Source of the DNA: Bolinopsis microptera
Taxonomy: Eukaryota > Ctenophora > Tentaculata > Lobata > Bolinopsidae
Direction: 5' to 3'
NCBI RefSeq assembly: GCF_026151205.1
Contig: NC_087077.1
Span: 12,376,983 to 12,436,982, forward strand
DNA: 60,000 nucleotides
Part shown: piece after piece, positions 11,771-22,403 of the stretch
Layout: every line of letters starts with the position of its first letter
Position numbering within the stretch: position 1 is the first letter of the stretch
Made by a program: the position numbers and the translations under genes
Notes under the pieces: model-generated
Told to the model about the DNA's origin: nothing
The model's database searches: none
What the model saw: only the letters and a program-made list of their open reading frames with translations

Positions 11771-14700
11771 TTTTTTTTTGTTGATTGAAATAAATTTTCG
11801 TGCACATACAGAATGAATGGTTAATAATTTAATATATATGTAGACCAAGCTCTGTGCACGGGATGCTTCCTGGAAGAATCCAGTTCTTTTAGCGGGGCAC
11901 CCTACCTAAAGCCAAATTGAGATATAATAATCATATTCCTAGGGAAATAATCAGAAATCGAATACCAATCAAATAATATGATATATAGGAGTAGTAACCA
12001 TATTTACTATGCAAAATGCCCCAACCTCATAGTGTAAATTTATATAAAATTCAAATTCCATACCACCACTAAACCCCAACAGTCAACACAACAGCCCAAG
12101 CAAAATTAAATAACTTCTTATATACTGTCATACTACAAATTAATTAAACATTTGAAATCTGTTAACCAGAGAATAAATTTCTAAACCTAATGCAAGTGAA
12201 ATAATTTAGATGCAATAATGAATGCCTAATATGAGTATCGTCTGTCAATGTCCTTGTAGAACAGTCTGTACAAGAGATATGAGTAACTAATATAGAAGGA
12301 AAAAAAACAGGAAGTTGTCGTCTGTTGGAAAATAAATAAAATATCTAGTATATAAATTTGACCAAAACCCATAATCATGGGTAGAGTGAACCGCTGCCAG
12401 TGTCTCTCTTTTCCAAACAAAAGAAAATGATATTAATTTGAGGAACCGTCCGCAAATGCAAATTGATACCGAGAATGAAATCGGTCGCTCGCCTTTCCCA
12501 TTCAATAAGCTTTATTACAATTCGTAAGCCGTGAATGAATGGGAAAAGCGAGCGACCAATTTCATTCTCGGTATCAATTTGCATTTGCGGACGGTTCCTC
12601 AAATTAATATCATTTTCTTTTGTTTGGAAAAGAGAGACACTGGCAGCGGTTCACTCTACCCATGATTATGGGTTTTGGTCAAATATCATCTCTTTTTGAT
12701 TATAATGTCAGGATAATTTACACAGTCGAAACTTCATTAATAATAATAAGGAGGTAATTTCAACGATTTCGAAATTTTACCTTTGAAAACGTTTCCTTGT
12801 GTTTAGGTAGGCATATCTGTCAATAACAGACTGAATATGGCACTTTTTACTCATTCAAGTTGGCATTAAATTCATATATATAATTGATAATGCCATTTCA
12901 ATATCGTGGGAAAGCAGAATATATTCGAAATCACGAATGAGCAAAATTCTCACCTTTCGCACGTGCAAACTTTGAGCGGACGTTGTGTGCGCATAAAATA
13001 TTGAATCACCATACATTTTTGCATAGTGATATTTAATATATAGTTTGATAAGCATGAAAAGTTTCAGAAGATTTCAAAAAGAACTTGGATCACAACGGGA
13101 CTCCAAAGTTGGTAAAAATCGTGAAAATAACAATTTTCAGTGATTTTAGCTATTTTAAATCAATTTGGGCGTGTCCCCACGTGTGCAACTTTTCAATTTT
13201 CAACTTTAAAACTAGCCTATAACACAATTTAGACCTTTAGGAAGCAAAATTGAGCTCCACAACCCAAGGGATGGCCCAACACCAGAGAATACTAATTAAC
13301 AACTTTTGTGTTTTTATAAAATTATTCTTCAAAAAAGCACTAACTTCAATAGCGAATATCTTTATGAAGGAGCAAGGTAGGAAACTTTTCCGGTAGATTT
13401 TCAGAATGCTTGAACAATTATCTAAGATGAAAATGTCCTCAGATTTTGAATAAAATTACTCCTTAATGGTGTTAAATCGATTTGAAAAGTTGTTATTTTG
13501 TAAAAAATCAGGTTTTAAAAACACTTAACTTGATGACGTCATCAAGTGATGATGATGACGTTAAATTATTTTTCAATATAATGTAAACTAAAGTATAAAC
13601 GATTACCTTTAAAACCTGTGGTTCGAAATGACTGTATCTTTTATACTTTTGAATCTACGGACACTTAAATGTAGGCTACAATTGACTGCCAAAAGCGTCT
13701 ATACATATTATATACTATACTTCACGACAATCTGTTGTAAAACAGGGGTTCCAGAAAACCCATTTCCCGATACTCCTGAAACATGACATTTTTTTACAGT
13801 CGATTTGGACAAGGTATAGACGCCCTGCAAAGTTTCAGATCTCTAACTCAATTTTAACATGGTTTTTAAGGCACCTGAATATGGCGATTTTGGGTTTTTT
13901 ACCTAATTTCGTATAACATGCTGGCGCGTATTTTGCGCAAATTTCTTAAAAACCTCCACATAACTATTTCTTATTCCTGTCATCTTTAACATTGAATTAG
14001 AATGTTTTGAACTTAAATATACCTGCTGAACTACTTTCGATGAGTCTTAATGCTGGAAAACAATAAAGGGGATATAATAGTATAGGGGGTAAATAGTGTT
14101 GTGAATATAAGGGCAACGGTTATGCTTGCCAGCATTGTGATTAGAATATAAAATAACATTCGGTCAATGTGTCGTCAATAAACTGTACAATTATCAAATG
14201 TTAAAACTGTACTTGGTGATACAGTCACCAAAAATAAATACTAAGTATAATAAGTTAATAAATTAAATGTGGTCTGTAAAACTACCACTAGGTATAATAG
14301 GTCAATAAATTAAAAGTGGTTTATAAAACTACCACTGTGCGAACCCCTTCTCCAGTTAAAACATGTCAGTCATGTGCAGAATCAATCAGAATGGTAAGGT
14401 GGTAAAAAAGGGAATATCCTTTTGACACTTCAATTATATATGCCTCAGATTTAAAAGAAATAGAAGATACTTAGTTATCGTCGACTATGATTGCAGTGTA
14501 AAATTTGTCATATGAATTGTCGACGGTATAATAAGGGTCTGTTGTTATAGATGAGAGTAGCTGTTTCTTATACGAATCACTAAAGCTTTTAACATCGGGC
14601 AGATTTCGTAGATCTGTTGGAACATTATTCCAACATTTTGCCCCCAAGTATTGAAAGTTTTTATGTGATGTTGATCTATTAACATATATGTTGCAGCTTT

Positions 14701-14890
14701 CGCCGCTCCTATTACCTCCTGATATGTAACTAAATTTGTTCATAAAGTTTGTAGGACAATTGTCATGGATGATTCTACACATATAATTTGACAGATGGAG
14801 TTGTCGTCTAAGATGGAGTGGTAACCATTTCATGTCTCTATAAACATTAAGGCTGCTCTCTGTTTGTGGAACGTTGAGAGCTATTTTGGC
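11771..14890 (-). mobile_element. CR1/L2-like LINE fragment with poly(A), left arm only
   Basis: On the minus strand it starts inside a reverse-transcriptase C-terminal frame (AKIALNVPQTESSLNVYRD, then KWLPLHLRRQLHLSNYMCRI at 14833 and CWNNVPTDLRNLPDVKSF, stop 14471). It ends at 11771 in a run of A (T-run on plus). The mirror arm has the uninterrupted joint at about 21934. No clear target duplication was seen. The long stretch between the stop and the poly(A) holds a 330-bp palindrome (12355-12684) and otherwise unidentified AT-rich sequence, probably several nested insertions. Confidence 0.65.
12355..12684. mobile_element. 330-bp near-perfect palindrome (fold-back MITE)
   Basis: Arms of about 150 bp, starting ATTTGACCAAAACCC and ending GGGTTTTGGTCAAAT, separated by a loop of about 27 bp around 12508-12534. 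Only a few mismatches separate the arms, so a transcript would form a long hairpin. No coding capacity. It is present only inside the left-arm LINE insertion. Confidence 0.8.
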
Positions 14891-15214
14891 TAGTCTTGAA
14901 CAACTCTAAAACAAATCTCATGACTCTAAACACTACAGAGGAAAGTAGACTTTAAAGCTGTTCTGGAAACCAGCTGGAAAACGTACCTTGGGGGCATAGA
15001 TATCAACAACTGAGAGAGACTTTAGAGAGACTTTTCAAGAGCAACTATGAAGATCCAAGAGCGTAGGATGCAACTAGCTTTGCCATATACACTGGCACCT
15101 TGAACTAGTTGCTAAGTGTGGGGTACTTAATGAACCTAACCATGGTGTGCTGAGCAGGGGAAGAACAGTCATAACTTATGTTGATAGCCTAAGGGCTGAT
15201 ACGGGTTTGAGTAA

Positions 15215-15327
15215 TGTTATGGACCAATGAAATAGACTGTCTTGCTAGACCTCTAAATAGAGGCTGAAATAGATTGATTAGTAATAAGAAATATACATCG
15301 TCATATTATAATCAATAATACATTACA
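15215..15327 (-). repeat. 3' LTR of the Gypsy element (113 bp)
   Basis: Identical to the 5' LTR. It is preceded on the element strand by the purine tract GTGAAGGGAAGG (15328-15339), the plus-strand primer. Unusually short for an LTR. Confidence 0.9.
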
Positions 15328-15697
15328 CCTTCCCTTCACAAATGAATTTACTTTTCAGGATAAAATCGAACGAAATCGAAATGATACGTGCGTGCTCCGC
15401 GCACTAAAATTACATAAAATGTTCGTTGAGCTAAAACTTGTACACTAAAATCCCGTTTGGCGTCGCGCCCTACGTCAATGAATTACTAGTTTAAAAACAG
15501 AATTCCTGGATTACACTGTCATAATAGCGCTAAATAATCTCCTCAGGTCTATTATTGTTTCTGAACACCCTGGATTGCTTACAAATTTTTTTTAAACAAT
15601 TTAATGCTGTACAAAAGTATAAAAGTGTACTACACGTGTGCATAAAAAATGTGCTTTACAAAACAAACAAAAAAGTGCTTTACAATACATGCAAGAT

Positions 15698-18600
15698 TCA
15701 CGGGTTCACGAACCCGGTGTTTGCATTATACCTGATCTGAGGTTTTGCACTCAACCTGCCCGAGCGTCTAACTGGCTCCTGACCACTGATCTGAGTGCTA
15801 GATTGTGTCGGTTGGTTACTAGTCACAGCTGGCGCTCCTTCTCTACTTGGACCCGGCTGCTGCTGAACTGTTATCACAGGTTGTTCAATATTCCTCGGCT
15901 CAGTGTTTCTTTCTGGTATCTCGATTTGCTGCTTCTGTAACTCGATTACTGGCACTAACCGTTTCTTCATCGCATCTACATGTTTCTTTATGATCCTGCC
16001 CTTGTAGTTCACATCATACCACAGTGATTCTCCGTGTCTTTTTTCAATCGTTGCTGGTTCGTACTCTTTCCGAGTGTCCGGTCGAACCCATATTGTTTGT
16101 TTCTCCTCAAATACACGTTCGTTTCTTTTACTGTCAACAACTTTTTGTTCATTATCAACATCCAGTCGTTCCGCTTCCATCTGATCACTGGGTCTGAGGT
16201 GATGTAACTTAGATCGTAAAGTTCGTCCGTACATCATTACTGCTGGTGGTTGCTTAGTTACAGAGTGTGGAGTATTCCTATATGCCATTAGGAAGTTAGC
16301 GAGATTTAAATCTAAATCCTTAGACTTTTCGTACATCTTTTTCATCGCTGACTTAAAACTCTGGACAAACCGTTCGCAGCTTCCGTTACTCCTCGGGGAG
16401 TATGATGGGCACAAAACATGTCTTATCTGATTCTTCTTTAGGAAGTTCTTGAATTCTTCACTGATAAATTGCGGTCCGTTATCGCTGACTAGAACCCAAG
16501 GTACCCCTGTTCTTGAAAATACTCTTCTCATTGCTTTTATCGTAGCTGGCGCAGTAGTGTTATGAGACATCTTGATAACTTCCGGCCATTTTGAGTAAGT
16601 ATCGTACATCAGTAACCAATAGTTATTTTGGAATTCTCCAGCGAAGTCCACATGTACTCGTTGCCAGGGTCTTGTTGATTTAACCCAGGGATGGTCGATG
16701 ACTTTTGGTAACTTTTTCCCGTGTTTTTGGCAGGATGCACATGCTTTAACTAAAATCTCTATATCTTGGTCTATTCCTGGCCACCACACATAGCTTCTAG
16801 CCAGGCTTTTCATTCCAGTCATCCCTACATGTGTAAGGTGTAGCATCTTAAGAACCTCTGCTCTTAGTTTATGTGGAATGATTACACGATTTCCCCATGT
16901 GATACATCTTTTTTCAGTCGTGAGTTGGTTCTTTCTGTCGTACATGGCTTTCATCTCCTTGTGATCTTTGTCTATCTTTTCCGGCCAGCCATCTACAATG
17001 TACATCGCTATCTTGCTCAGAATAATGTCTTTGGATGTCTCCCGGGCAACTTCTTTTGCATCTATCAGTGCGTCCTCCATGGTCAAAGAAAATGCCTCTT
17101 CACATTCGTTTGGCTCGTCCACATGAATGACTTTTTTCGGGAATCTGGACATTACATCAGCATTAGCATGCTCTTTTGTATTTCTGTATACTATGTTATA
17201 ATCGTAATTTTGTAACAGCAGTGCATATCTGGATAATCTGTTCGCCGTCATCTCTGGAATGCCTCTCTTAGGTCCAAATATATGTACTAACGGTTGGTGA
17301 TCCGTCACTAGTTCAAAGTGTCTTCCATACAGATACATATGAAACCTTTTTATAGCCCAGACTATCCCTAAAGCTTCTTTGTCAATCTGGCTATATTTTT
17401 TCTCAGCATTCGATAATGTCCTTGAAATAAATTCAACCGGACGTTCATTTGTTCCATCATCATCTATGTGTGACAATACAGCTCCCAAACCCACGCTGCT
17501 TGCGTCTGTATCCAGCTTCAAACGTTTCAGCGGGTTGTAGAACGTCAATACTCTGTCAGAACAAAGTAATTTCTTTAATTCTTCGAAGGCTTTCTGTTCA
17601 GTCTTTGTCCATCGCCATTCAACTTCAGTCTTTCTCAACTCGTCCAATGGAGCGATTATTGTCGACAAATCTGGTAGATACTTGCGATAATACCCAACTG
17701 CTCCCAGAAATGCTACTAAATTTTTCACATTTTCAGGTGCCTGTACTTTTAACAGATCGTCTATCTTGCTGTTGACTGGTGACATACCATGCTTGTTCAC
17801 CTTGTGTCCTAGATAAATCACTTCTTCATGCATCAGCTTAGATTTATTCAGTCTGCATCTGAAACCGTTTGCTTCCAGTCTTCTCACAACTTTATTCAGA
17901 TTATCTAAGTGCTCTTTATCGTTCTTTCCTGATATTAAAATGTCGTCTATCCTACAGCAAACCATAGGTATACCCCGTAGTACATTGTCCATCAGATTCT
18001 GAAAGATTGCTGCGCTGCTATTTATTCCATACGGTAAGCGCGTCCACACATACTGTCCCATATGCGTATTCATTGTTGTGATGAGTTGATCTTCTGTTGA
18101 TAGCTCCACGTTATTGTACGCTTGTTTTATGTCTATGACTGAGAACTTTTCTCCTCCCGAAACGCTTGCAAAACATTCTTCTGTAGTTGGTAACGGGTGA
18201 TGTTTCATTTCCAATAGTTTGTTGACTGCTTTAAAGTCTCCACATATTCTCACACCGTCTCCTTTTTTCACTGGCATAACTGGAGTTCCCCATGGGCTCT
18301 CTTTGACTTTCTTCAAAATTCCTTGTTTCACCATGTTGTCTAACTCCTTTTCCAGTAAGTCTTTAATAGCAAAAGGTACTGCTCTTGATTTCTGCGTGAC
18401 AGGTCTGCTTCCCTCCTTCAATTGGAGTTGCACTTTATAGTTCTTTACCAGACCTAACTCATCTTTGAAGATGTCACTAGACATTATCTCTTGTACTGTC
18501 CGTATCTTTGTTGGTGTTCCAGGATCTGTTTCATCGTCCACACTAACAAAATTTCTCAACTGATGTGTTCTAGGAGCAGTCTCTTCGTCCTCACATCGTT

Positions 18601-20299
18601 GTCCAGTTTTAAACTTTCTCTTGGCGGTATCTGTCACTGGTTCTGATTCCATAACTCCCAACACGTTCACTGTTCGTACTCCTTCTTGAGTCCCAGGAAA
18701 TTCTCCTTCGTGTGCGCTACAGTTTCCATCAGTTCTCTCCAGTTCAACCTCTTTTGTTGGTCTCTGTCCAACTTCTGCTGTTTGGCCCTGTGTTCTCGTT
18801 ACTAACTTTTCTAACCAGTTTTCACCACAAAACTCTGTAATCCAAGAGCGTCCAAACAGTGCTGGAAAGTGATTATCCACCACATACAGTTCCAACCCTT
18901 TCACAATCTGGTTGTTTATCGCCACTTCCACAACTGCTTTACCGCATACCTGCTGGTATTGACCATTCGCCACACGCAGTTGCCTATCACTACTTCTCAA
19001 CTTAAACTCCACACCAGCTTTCTTCAGCATCTCTCTACTGCACACAGATACACTTGATCCACTGTCAAACTCCATCAGACACTCTCGGCGATTGATCCAA
19101 ACCTTGATCAGGGGTCTAGAATCACGCAAAAAGTTCACGTTATCGAAGTAAACAGTGTTATCATGCAAAAACCTGTTATCATGCAAAATAATGTTATTGT
19201 CATGCAAATCAACATGCGAATCATCATGCAAATTACTACCATACAGAACACTATTATCATCATCCTGAATTTTAGAATCATCAATACTTGTCAGGTTGTT
19301 GCCCAAATTTGAAGATTTTTGAAACAAAACATTTAACTGGTCATCTAAACTTACGGATTTCTCCGACAATTCACAATAGTAAATATTTCGACTCACAAAC
19401 TGTTCTGTGTCCTGGTTTGAATCGCTGCTTGAATCGCTGTTGTTGCAGTCTGTTGATACATGATGTGTAGATTTACCACTCTGTTTCCAGGACTTGCGTT
19501 TCGTCTTCTTACGGCAGTCCTTAGCAGTATGATACAATTCACCACAGTTGAAACATTTAGTATAGCAGTCCTTGGTTGCATGCGATTTGAGTTTGCATTT
19601 ATTGCATCTTGTCTCCTGATTGGAACTTCCCTGTGAAGATTTCCCTTGAGACTTCTTGCTGATCTGTACCTTATGTACAGTTTGCTGGGAGTTTTTAATC
19701 ATTGCAGCCTCTGATTTAGATCTGTCCATTGCCACCACTTTTCTATACGCTCTCTCTAGTGTCAGTTGTTCGAAATCCTCCTCCAATAGCAACTCCTGTG
19801 CTTCTGAGTTAACAATTCCCATTATAAATTGATCTAACATTGAACTGCCGAAGTCTGTAAACTTGCATTTGACTGCCAGTTTTTTTAACCTCGCAACAAA
19901 GTCTGCTGTTTTCTCCGACTGCTTTTGGTGGCATTTGTAGAATCTGAATCGCTCTGCCAAAACAGTCGGTTTCGGGACCATGTGATTTATGAGAATTGTC
20001 TTCATCTCGAAATATGTAAGTTCGTTGACGTCATTTGGAGATGCTAAAGACGTAAGTAGGGAAAAGATTTCTGGATCAATGCTCGTTAAGAAGTGAGGTT
20101 TGATCGTTTGACATAGCTGATTATATTCCGCTAACAGTTGTGCATGCGCGGTTTGTTGCGCTTCATTCGGATTCTCTACTAACGGTTCCGGTTCAACCGG
20201 ATAGGATTTTTGGGACTTGAGAAACCATGTGTACTGCTCGAACCAGTCTTCCGGCGCGCTGACTGTAGCGGTCAGAGGATAGGGGTAGGATTTTGTCAT
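15698..20299 (-). CDS. Gag-Pol polyprotein of a Gypsy/Mag-like retrotransposon
   Basis: A single uninterrupted frame. The first ATG is at 20299 (the open frame reaches 20311 in the primer site). Numbered from 20311, the order is: Gag core about 20-205; two CX2CX4HX4C zinc knuckles at 236-266; aspartic protease FDSGSS near 416; reverse transcriptase about 640-850; RNase H (LDTDASSVGLGA) after about 950; integrase with an HHCC finger (HLTHVGMTGM, CASC) and core HVDF, SDNGPQF, NGSCERF; and a basic, proline/glutamine-rich tail. The Gag-Pol single frame, knuckles and domain order fit Ty3/Gypsy. Odd points: the polymerase box reads CRIDDILISG where YxDD or FxDD is usual, and the protease has DSG rather than DTG. 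With identical LTRs and no stop, it may be competent. Confidence 0.95.
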   Translation of the reverse strand: MTKSYPYPLTATVSAPEDWFEQYTWFLKSQKSYPVEPEPLVENPNEAQQTAHAQLLAEYNQLCQTIKPHFLTSIDPEIFSLLTSLASPNDVNELTYFEMKTILINHMVPKPTVLAERFRFYKCHQKQSEKTADFVARLKKLAVKCKFTDFGSSMLDQFIMGIVNSEAQELLLEEDFEQLTLERAYRKVVAMDRSKSEAAMIKNSQQTVHKVQISKKSQGKSSQGSSNQETRCNKCKLKSHATKDCYTKCFNCGELYHTAKDCRKKTKRKSWKQSGKSTHHVSTDCNNSDSSSDSNQDTEQFVSRNIYYCELSEKSVSLDDQLNVLFQKSSNLGNNLTSIDDSKIQDDDNSVLYGSNLHDDSHVDLHDNNIILHDNRFLHDNTVYFDNVNFLRDSRPLIKVWINRRECLMEFDSGSSVSVCSREMLKKAGVEFKLRSSDRQLRVANGQYQQVCGKAVVEVAINNQIVKGLELYVVDNHFPALFGRSWITEFCGENWLEKLVTRTQGQTAEVGQRPTKEVELERTDGNCSAHEGEFPGTQEGVRTVNVLGVMESEPVTDTAKRKFKTGQRCEDEETAPRTHQLRNFVSVDDETDPGTPTKIRTVQEIMSSDIFKDELGLVKNYKVQLQLKEGSRPVTQKSRAVPFAIKDLLEKELDNMVKQGILKKVKESPWGTPVMPVKKGDGVRICGDFKAVNKLLEMKHHPLPTTEECFASVSGGEKFSVIDIKQAYNNVELSTEDQLITTMNTHMGQYVWTRLPYGINSSAAIFQNLMDNVLRGIPMVCCRIDDILISGKNDKEHLDNLNKVVRRLEANGFRCRLNKSKLMHEEVIYLGHKVNKHGMSPVNSKIDDLLKVQAPENVKNLVAFLGAVGYYRKYLPDLSTIIAPLDELRKTEVEWRWTKTEQKAFEELKKLLCSDRVLTFYNPLKRLKLDTDASSVGLGAVLSHIDDDGTNERPVEFISRTLSNAEKKYSQIDKEALGIVWAIKRFHMYLYGRHFELVTDHQPLVHIFGPKRGIPEMTANRLSRYALLLQNYDYNIVYRNTKEHANADVMSRFPKKVIHVDEPNECEEAFSLTMEDALIDAKEVARETSKDIILSKIAMYIVDGWPEKIDKDHKEMKAMYDRKNQLTTEKRCITWGNRVIIPHKLRAEVLKMLHLTHVGMTGMKSLARSYVWWPGIDQDIEILVKACASCQKHGKKLPKVIDHPWVKSTRPWQRVHVDFAGEFQNNYWLLMYDTYSKWPEVIKMSHNTTAPATIKAMRRVFSRTGVPWVLVSDNGPQFISEEFKNFLKKNQIRHVLCPSYSPRSNGSCERFVQSFKSAMKKMYEKSKDLDLNLANFLMAYRNTPHSVTKQPPAVMMYGRTLRSKLHHLRPSDQMEAERLDVDNEQKVVDSKRNERVFEEKQTIWVRPDTRKEYEPATIEKRHGESLWYDVNYKGRIIKKHVDAMKKRLVPVIELQKQQIEIPERNTEPRNIEQPVITVQQQPGPSREGAPAVTSNQPTQSSTQISGQEPVRRSGRLSAKPQIRYNANTGFVNP

Positions 20300-20311
20300 A
20301 CTCGTCGCCAA

Positions 20312-20424
20312 TGTTATGGACCAATGAAATAGACTGTCTTGCTAGACCTCTAAATAGAGGCTGAAATAGATTGATTAGTAATAAGAAATATACATCGTCA
20401 TATTATAATCAATAATACATTACA
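20312..20424 (-). repeat. 5' LTR of the Gypsy element (113 bp)
   Basis: One base inside the LTR lies TGGCGACGAG (20301-20310 on the complement). This would pair with the CTCGTCGCCA 3' end of a serine tRNA (from memory of animal tRNA-Ser-GCU) and is the likely primer-binding site. Confidence 0.85.
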
Positions 20425-20642
20425 AGTAACACTGGAGAAATCACGGGACTTATGGAGGATAGAAATCTATCGAGACAGTGCATCAATACTCGGACGCTGA
20501 AGCCTAAATTAAGAGAAGTTTAAAAGTTCACAATCATAATTATTATTTAAAATTGCCTCTAATAGCTACTGATAATCAGCTTGATAGTCGTCTTCCAGCC
20601 AGTTTATCAGAAATAAATAAAATGCAGAACCTAACAAAAGGA

Positions 20643-21401
20643 CTAAAATAACTCCAAGATATATTTCATGAAAATTACTAAATTTGCATTGGCGCTCGAT
20701 TCCAAAGAATTTTTGTTAATGATGCGTTGACAAAATGCGCGGCGCGCAAAAATTATCATTTGAAATTGTTTGTTGTTCAAACATATTTCATAAAATAATC
20801 TGTAATATATAGTTCTAATAGTGCATAAAAAGAATAATCTCAAAATATAACACTAAACAGAGCAAAAACGAGGATCGCGCAAAAATCATATCTATTTTGA
20901 CAATTTCCGGGATTTTGAACAGGAACCATGTTTATACATAAAGTATAATTAACAAAATACGCAAACCGTTAATTTATTGATCCATAAATTTTTAAATTCT
21001 TTATATTTTCGTATATAAAATTATTTTTGCAAACTATTGACCGGGGACTCTACAATTAAAAATTTATGGATCAAGATTTTAATGGTTTGCGTATTTTGTT
21101 TACATATATTTAAATGGTTCCTATTTAAAATCGCGGAAATTGTCAAAATAGATATAATTTTTTGCGCGATCCTCGTTTTTGCTCTGTTTAGTGTTATATT
21201 TTGAGATTATTCTTTTTATGCACTATTAGAACTATATATTACAGATTATTTTATGAAATATGTTTGAACAACAAACAATTTCAAATGATAATTTTTGCGC
21301 GCCGCGCATTTTGTCAACGCATCATTAACAAAAATTCTTTGGAATCGAGCGCCAATGCAAATTTAGTAATTTTCATGAAATATATCTTGGAGTTATTTTA
21401 G
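20643..21401. repeat. Centre of palindrome 1
   Basis: 20643-20843 and 21201-21401 are exact mirror images over 201 bp (identical translated frames). Symmetry decays toward a spacer of about 54 bp at 20999-21052 that is AT-rich and contains no gene. The small frame in each arm (66 aa) has no recognisable similarity and I do not call it a gene. Confidence 0.8.
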
Positions 21402-21534
21402 TCCTTTTGTTAGGTTCTGCATTTTATTTATTTCTGATAAACTGGCTGGAAGACGACTATCAAGCTGATTATCAGTAGCTATTAGAGGCAATTTTAAATA
21501 ATAATTATGATTGTGAACTTTTAAACTTCTCTTA

Positions 21535-22160
21535 ATTTAGGCTTCAGCGTCCGAGTATTGATGCACTGTCTCGATAGATTTCTATCCTCCATAAGTCCCG
21601 TGATTTCTCCAGTGTTACTCAAACCCGTATCAGCCCTTAGGCTATCAACATAAGTTATGACTGTTCTTCCCCTGCTCAGCACACCATGGTTAGGTTCATT
21701 AAGTACCCCACACTTAGCAACTAGTTCAAGGTGCCAGTGTATATGGCAAAGCTAGTTGCATCCTACGCTCTTGGATCTTCATAGTTGCTCTTGAAAAGTC
21801 TCTCTAAAGTCTCTCTCAGTTGTTGATATCTATGCCCCCAAGGTACGTTTTCCAGCTGGTTTCCAGAACAGCTTTAAAGTCTACTTTCCTCTGTAGTGTT
21901 TAGAGTCATGAGATTTGTTTTAGAGTTGTTCAAGACTAACCCCACACTTTTTGCTGCTTCCTACAGCCTGTCCAGGAGTAGTTTTGCCCCATAAACACCA
22001 TAGTGGCCTTCACACTCATGGCCTTTAGACCCTATATAATTCTTCACAGAACAAGAATGTGCGAAGTTGTAGAGCAACCAGGTCTGAAGCCATTCTGGTT
22101 GTCTCTTAGTTCTTCTTCAAGTCTTTGCTTCATCCTGCTCAGCATTTTGATTAGAGTTTT
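21535..22160 (-). pseudogene. RTE-like reverse transcriptase pseudogene, right arm, internally deleted
   Basis: Mirror of the left-arm pseudogene. It preserves the empty sites of the Gypsy insertion (near 21615) and of the 3.1-kb LINE insertion (near 21934). It lacks about 0.4 kb of reverse-transcriptase sequence present in the left arm (junction near 21991). Confidence 0.7.
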
Positions 22161-22403
22161 ACTTTTTGTTTCTGATTTCTAGAAAATCATAAGACGTGGC
22201 ACTTGGTAGCACTCTGTTTGCAATAACTACCTACTAATGATATCCATTACCCATGACATGTATAGTTTCTTTTAGGGGTTATAGAGGTGTCAGGATTTTA
22301 GTATCCACAGCAATATATAGGTGATCTGGAACTCAATCTTATCAATACTCCTACATGATTTTATGGAGTGATTGTTGCAGTGAATGAATTTAATATATAT
22401 ATC

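Larger units (their letters stand above)
10905..15209 (+). pseudogene. RTE-like reverse transcriptase pseudogene, left arm, split by three insertions
   Basis: Pieces at 10905-11330, 11635-11770, 14891-15209 and 20430-20520 line up in order with the open RTE-like frame at 23802-25634. Visible motifs are QNGFRPG, FIDFNKAFDSVH, FSDDGALITD (frame-broken) and, after the insertions, MKIQERRMQL and the closing INTRTLKP. It is full of stops and frameshifts. It was hit by a hAT-type MITE, a poly(A) LINE and a Gypsy element in turn. The right arm carries the same pseudogene with an internal deletion. Confidence 0.75.
15210..20429 (-). mobile_element. Gypsy-type LTR retrotransposon with 5-bp target duplication
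   Basis: The element occupies 15215-20424 between AGTAA duplications (15210-15214 and 20425-20429). The mirror arm has the empty site GTTACTC near 21615-21621. LTRs are 113 bp, start TGTAATG and end CATAACA on the element strand, and appear identical. That implies very recent insertion, later than the formation of palindrome 1. Confidence 0.95.

Noticed and set aside
16871-19470. Plus-strand frames inside 15.7-20.3 kb
   Set aside because: They are shadows of the minus-strand Gag-Pol frame.
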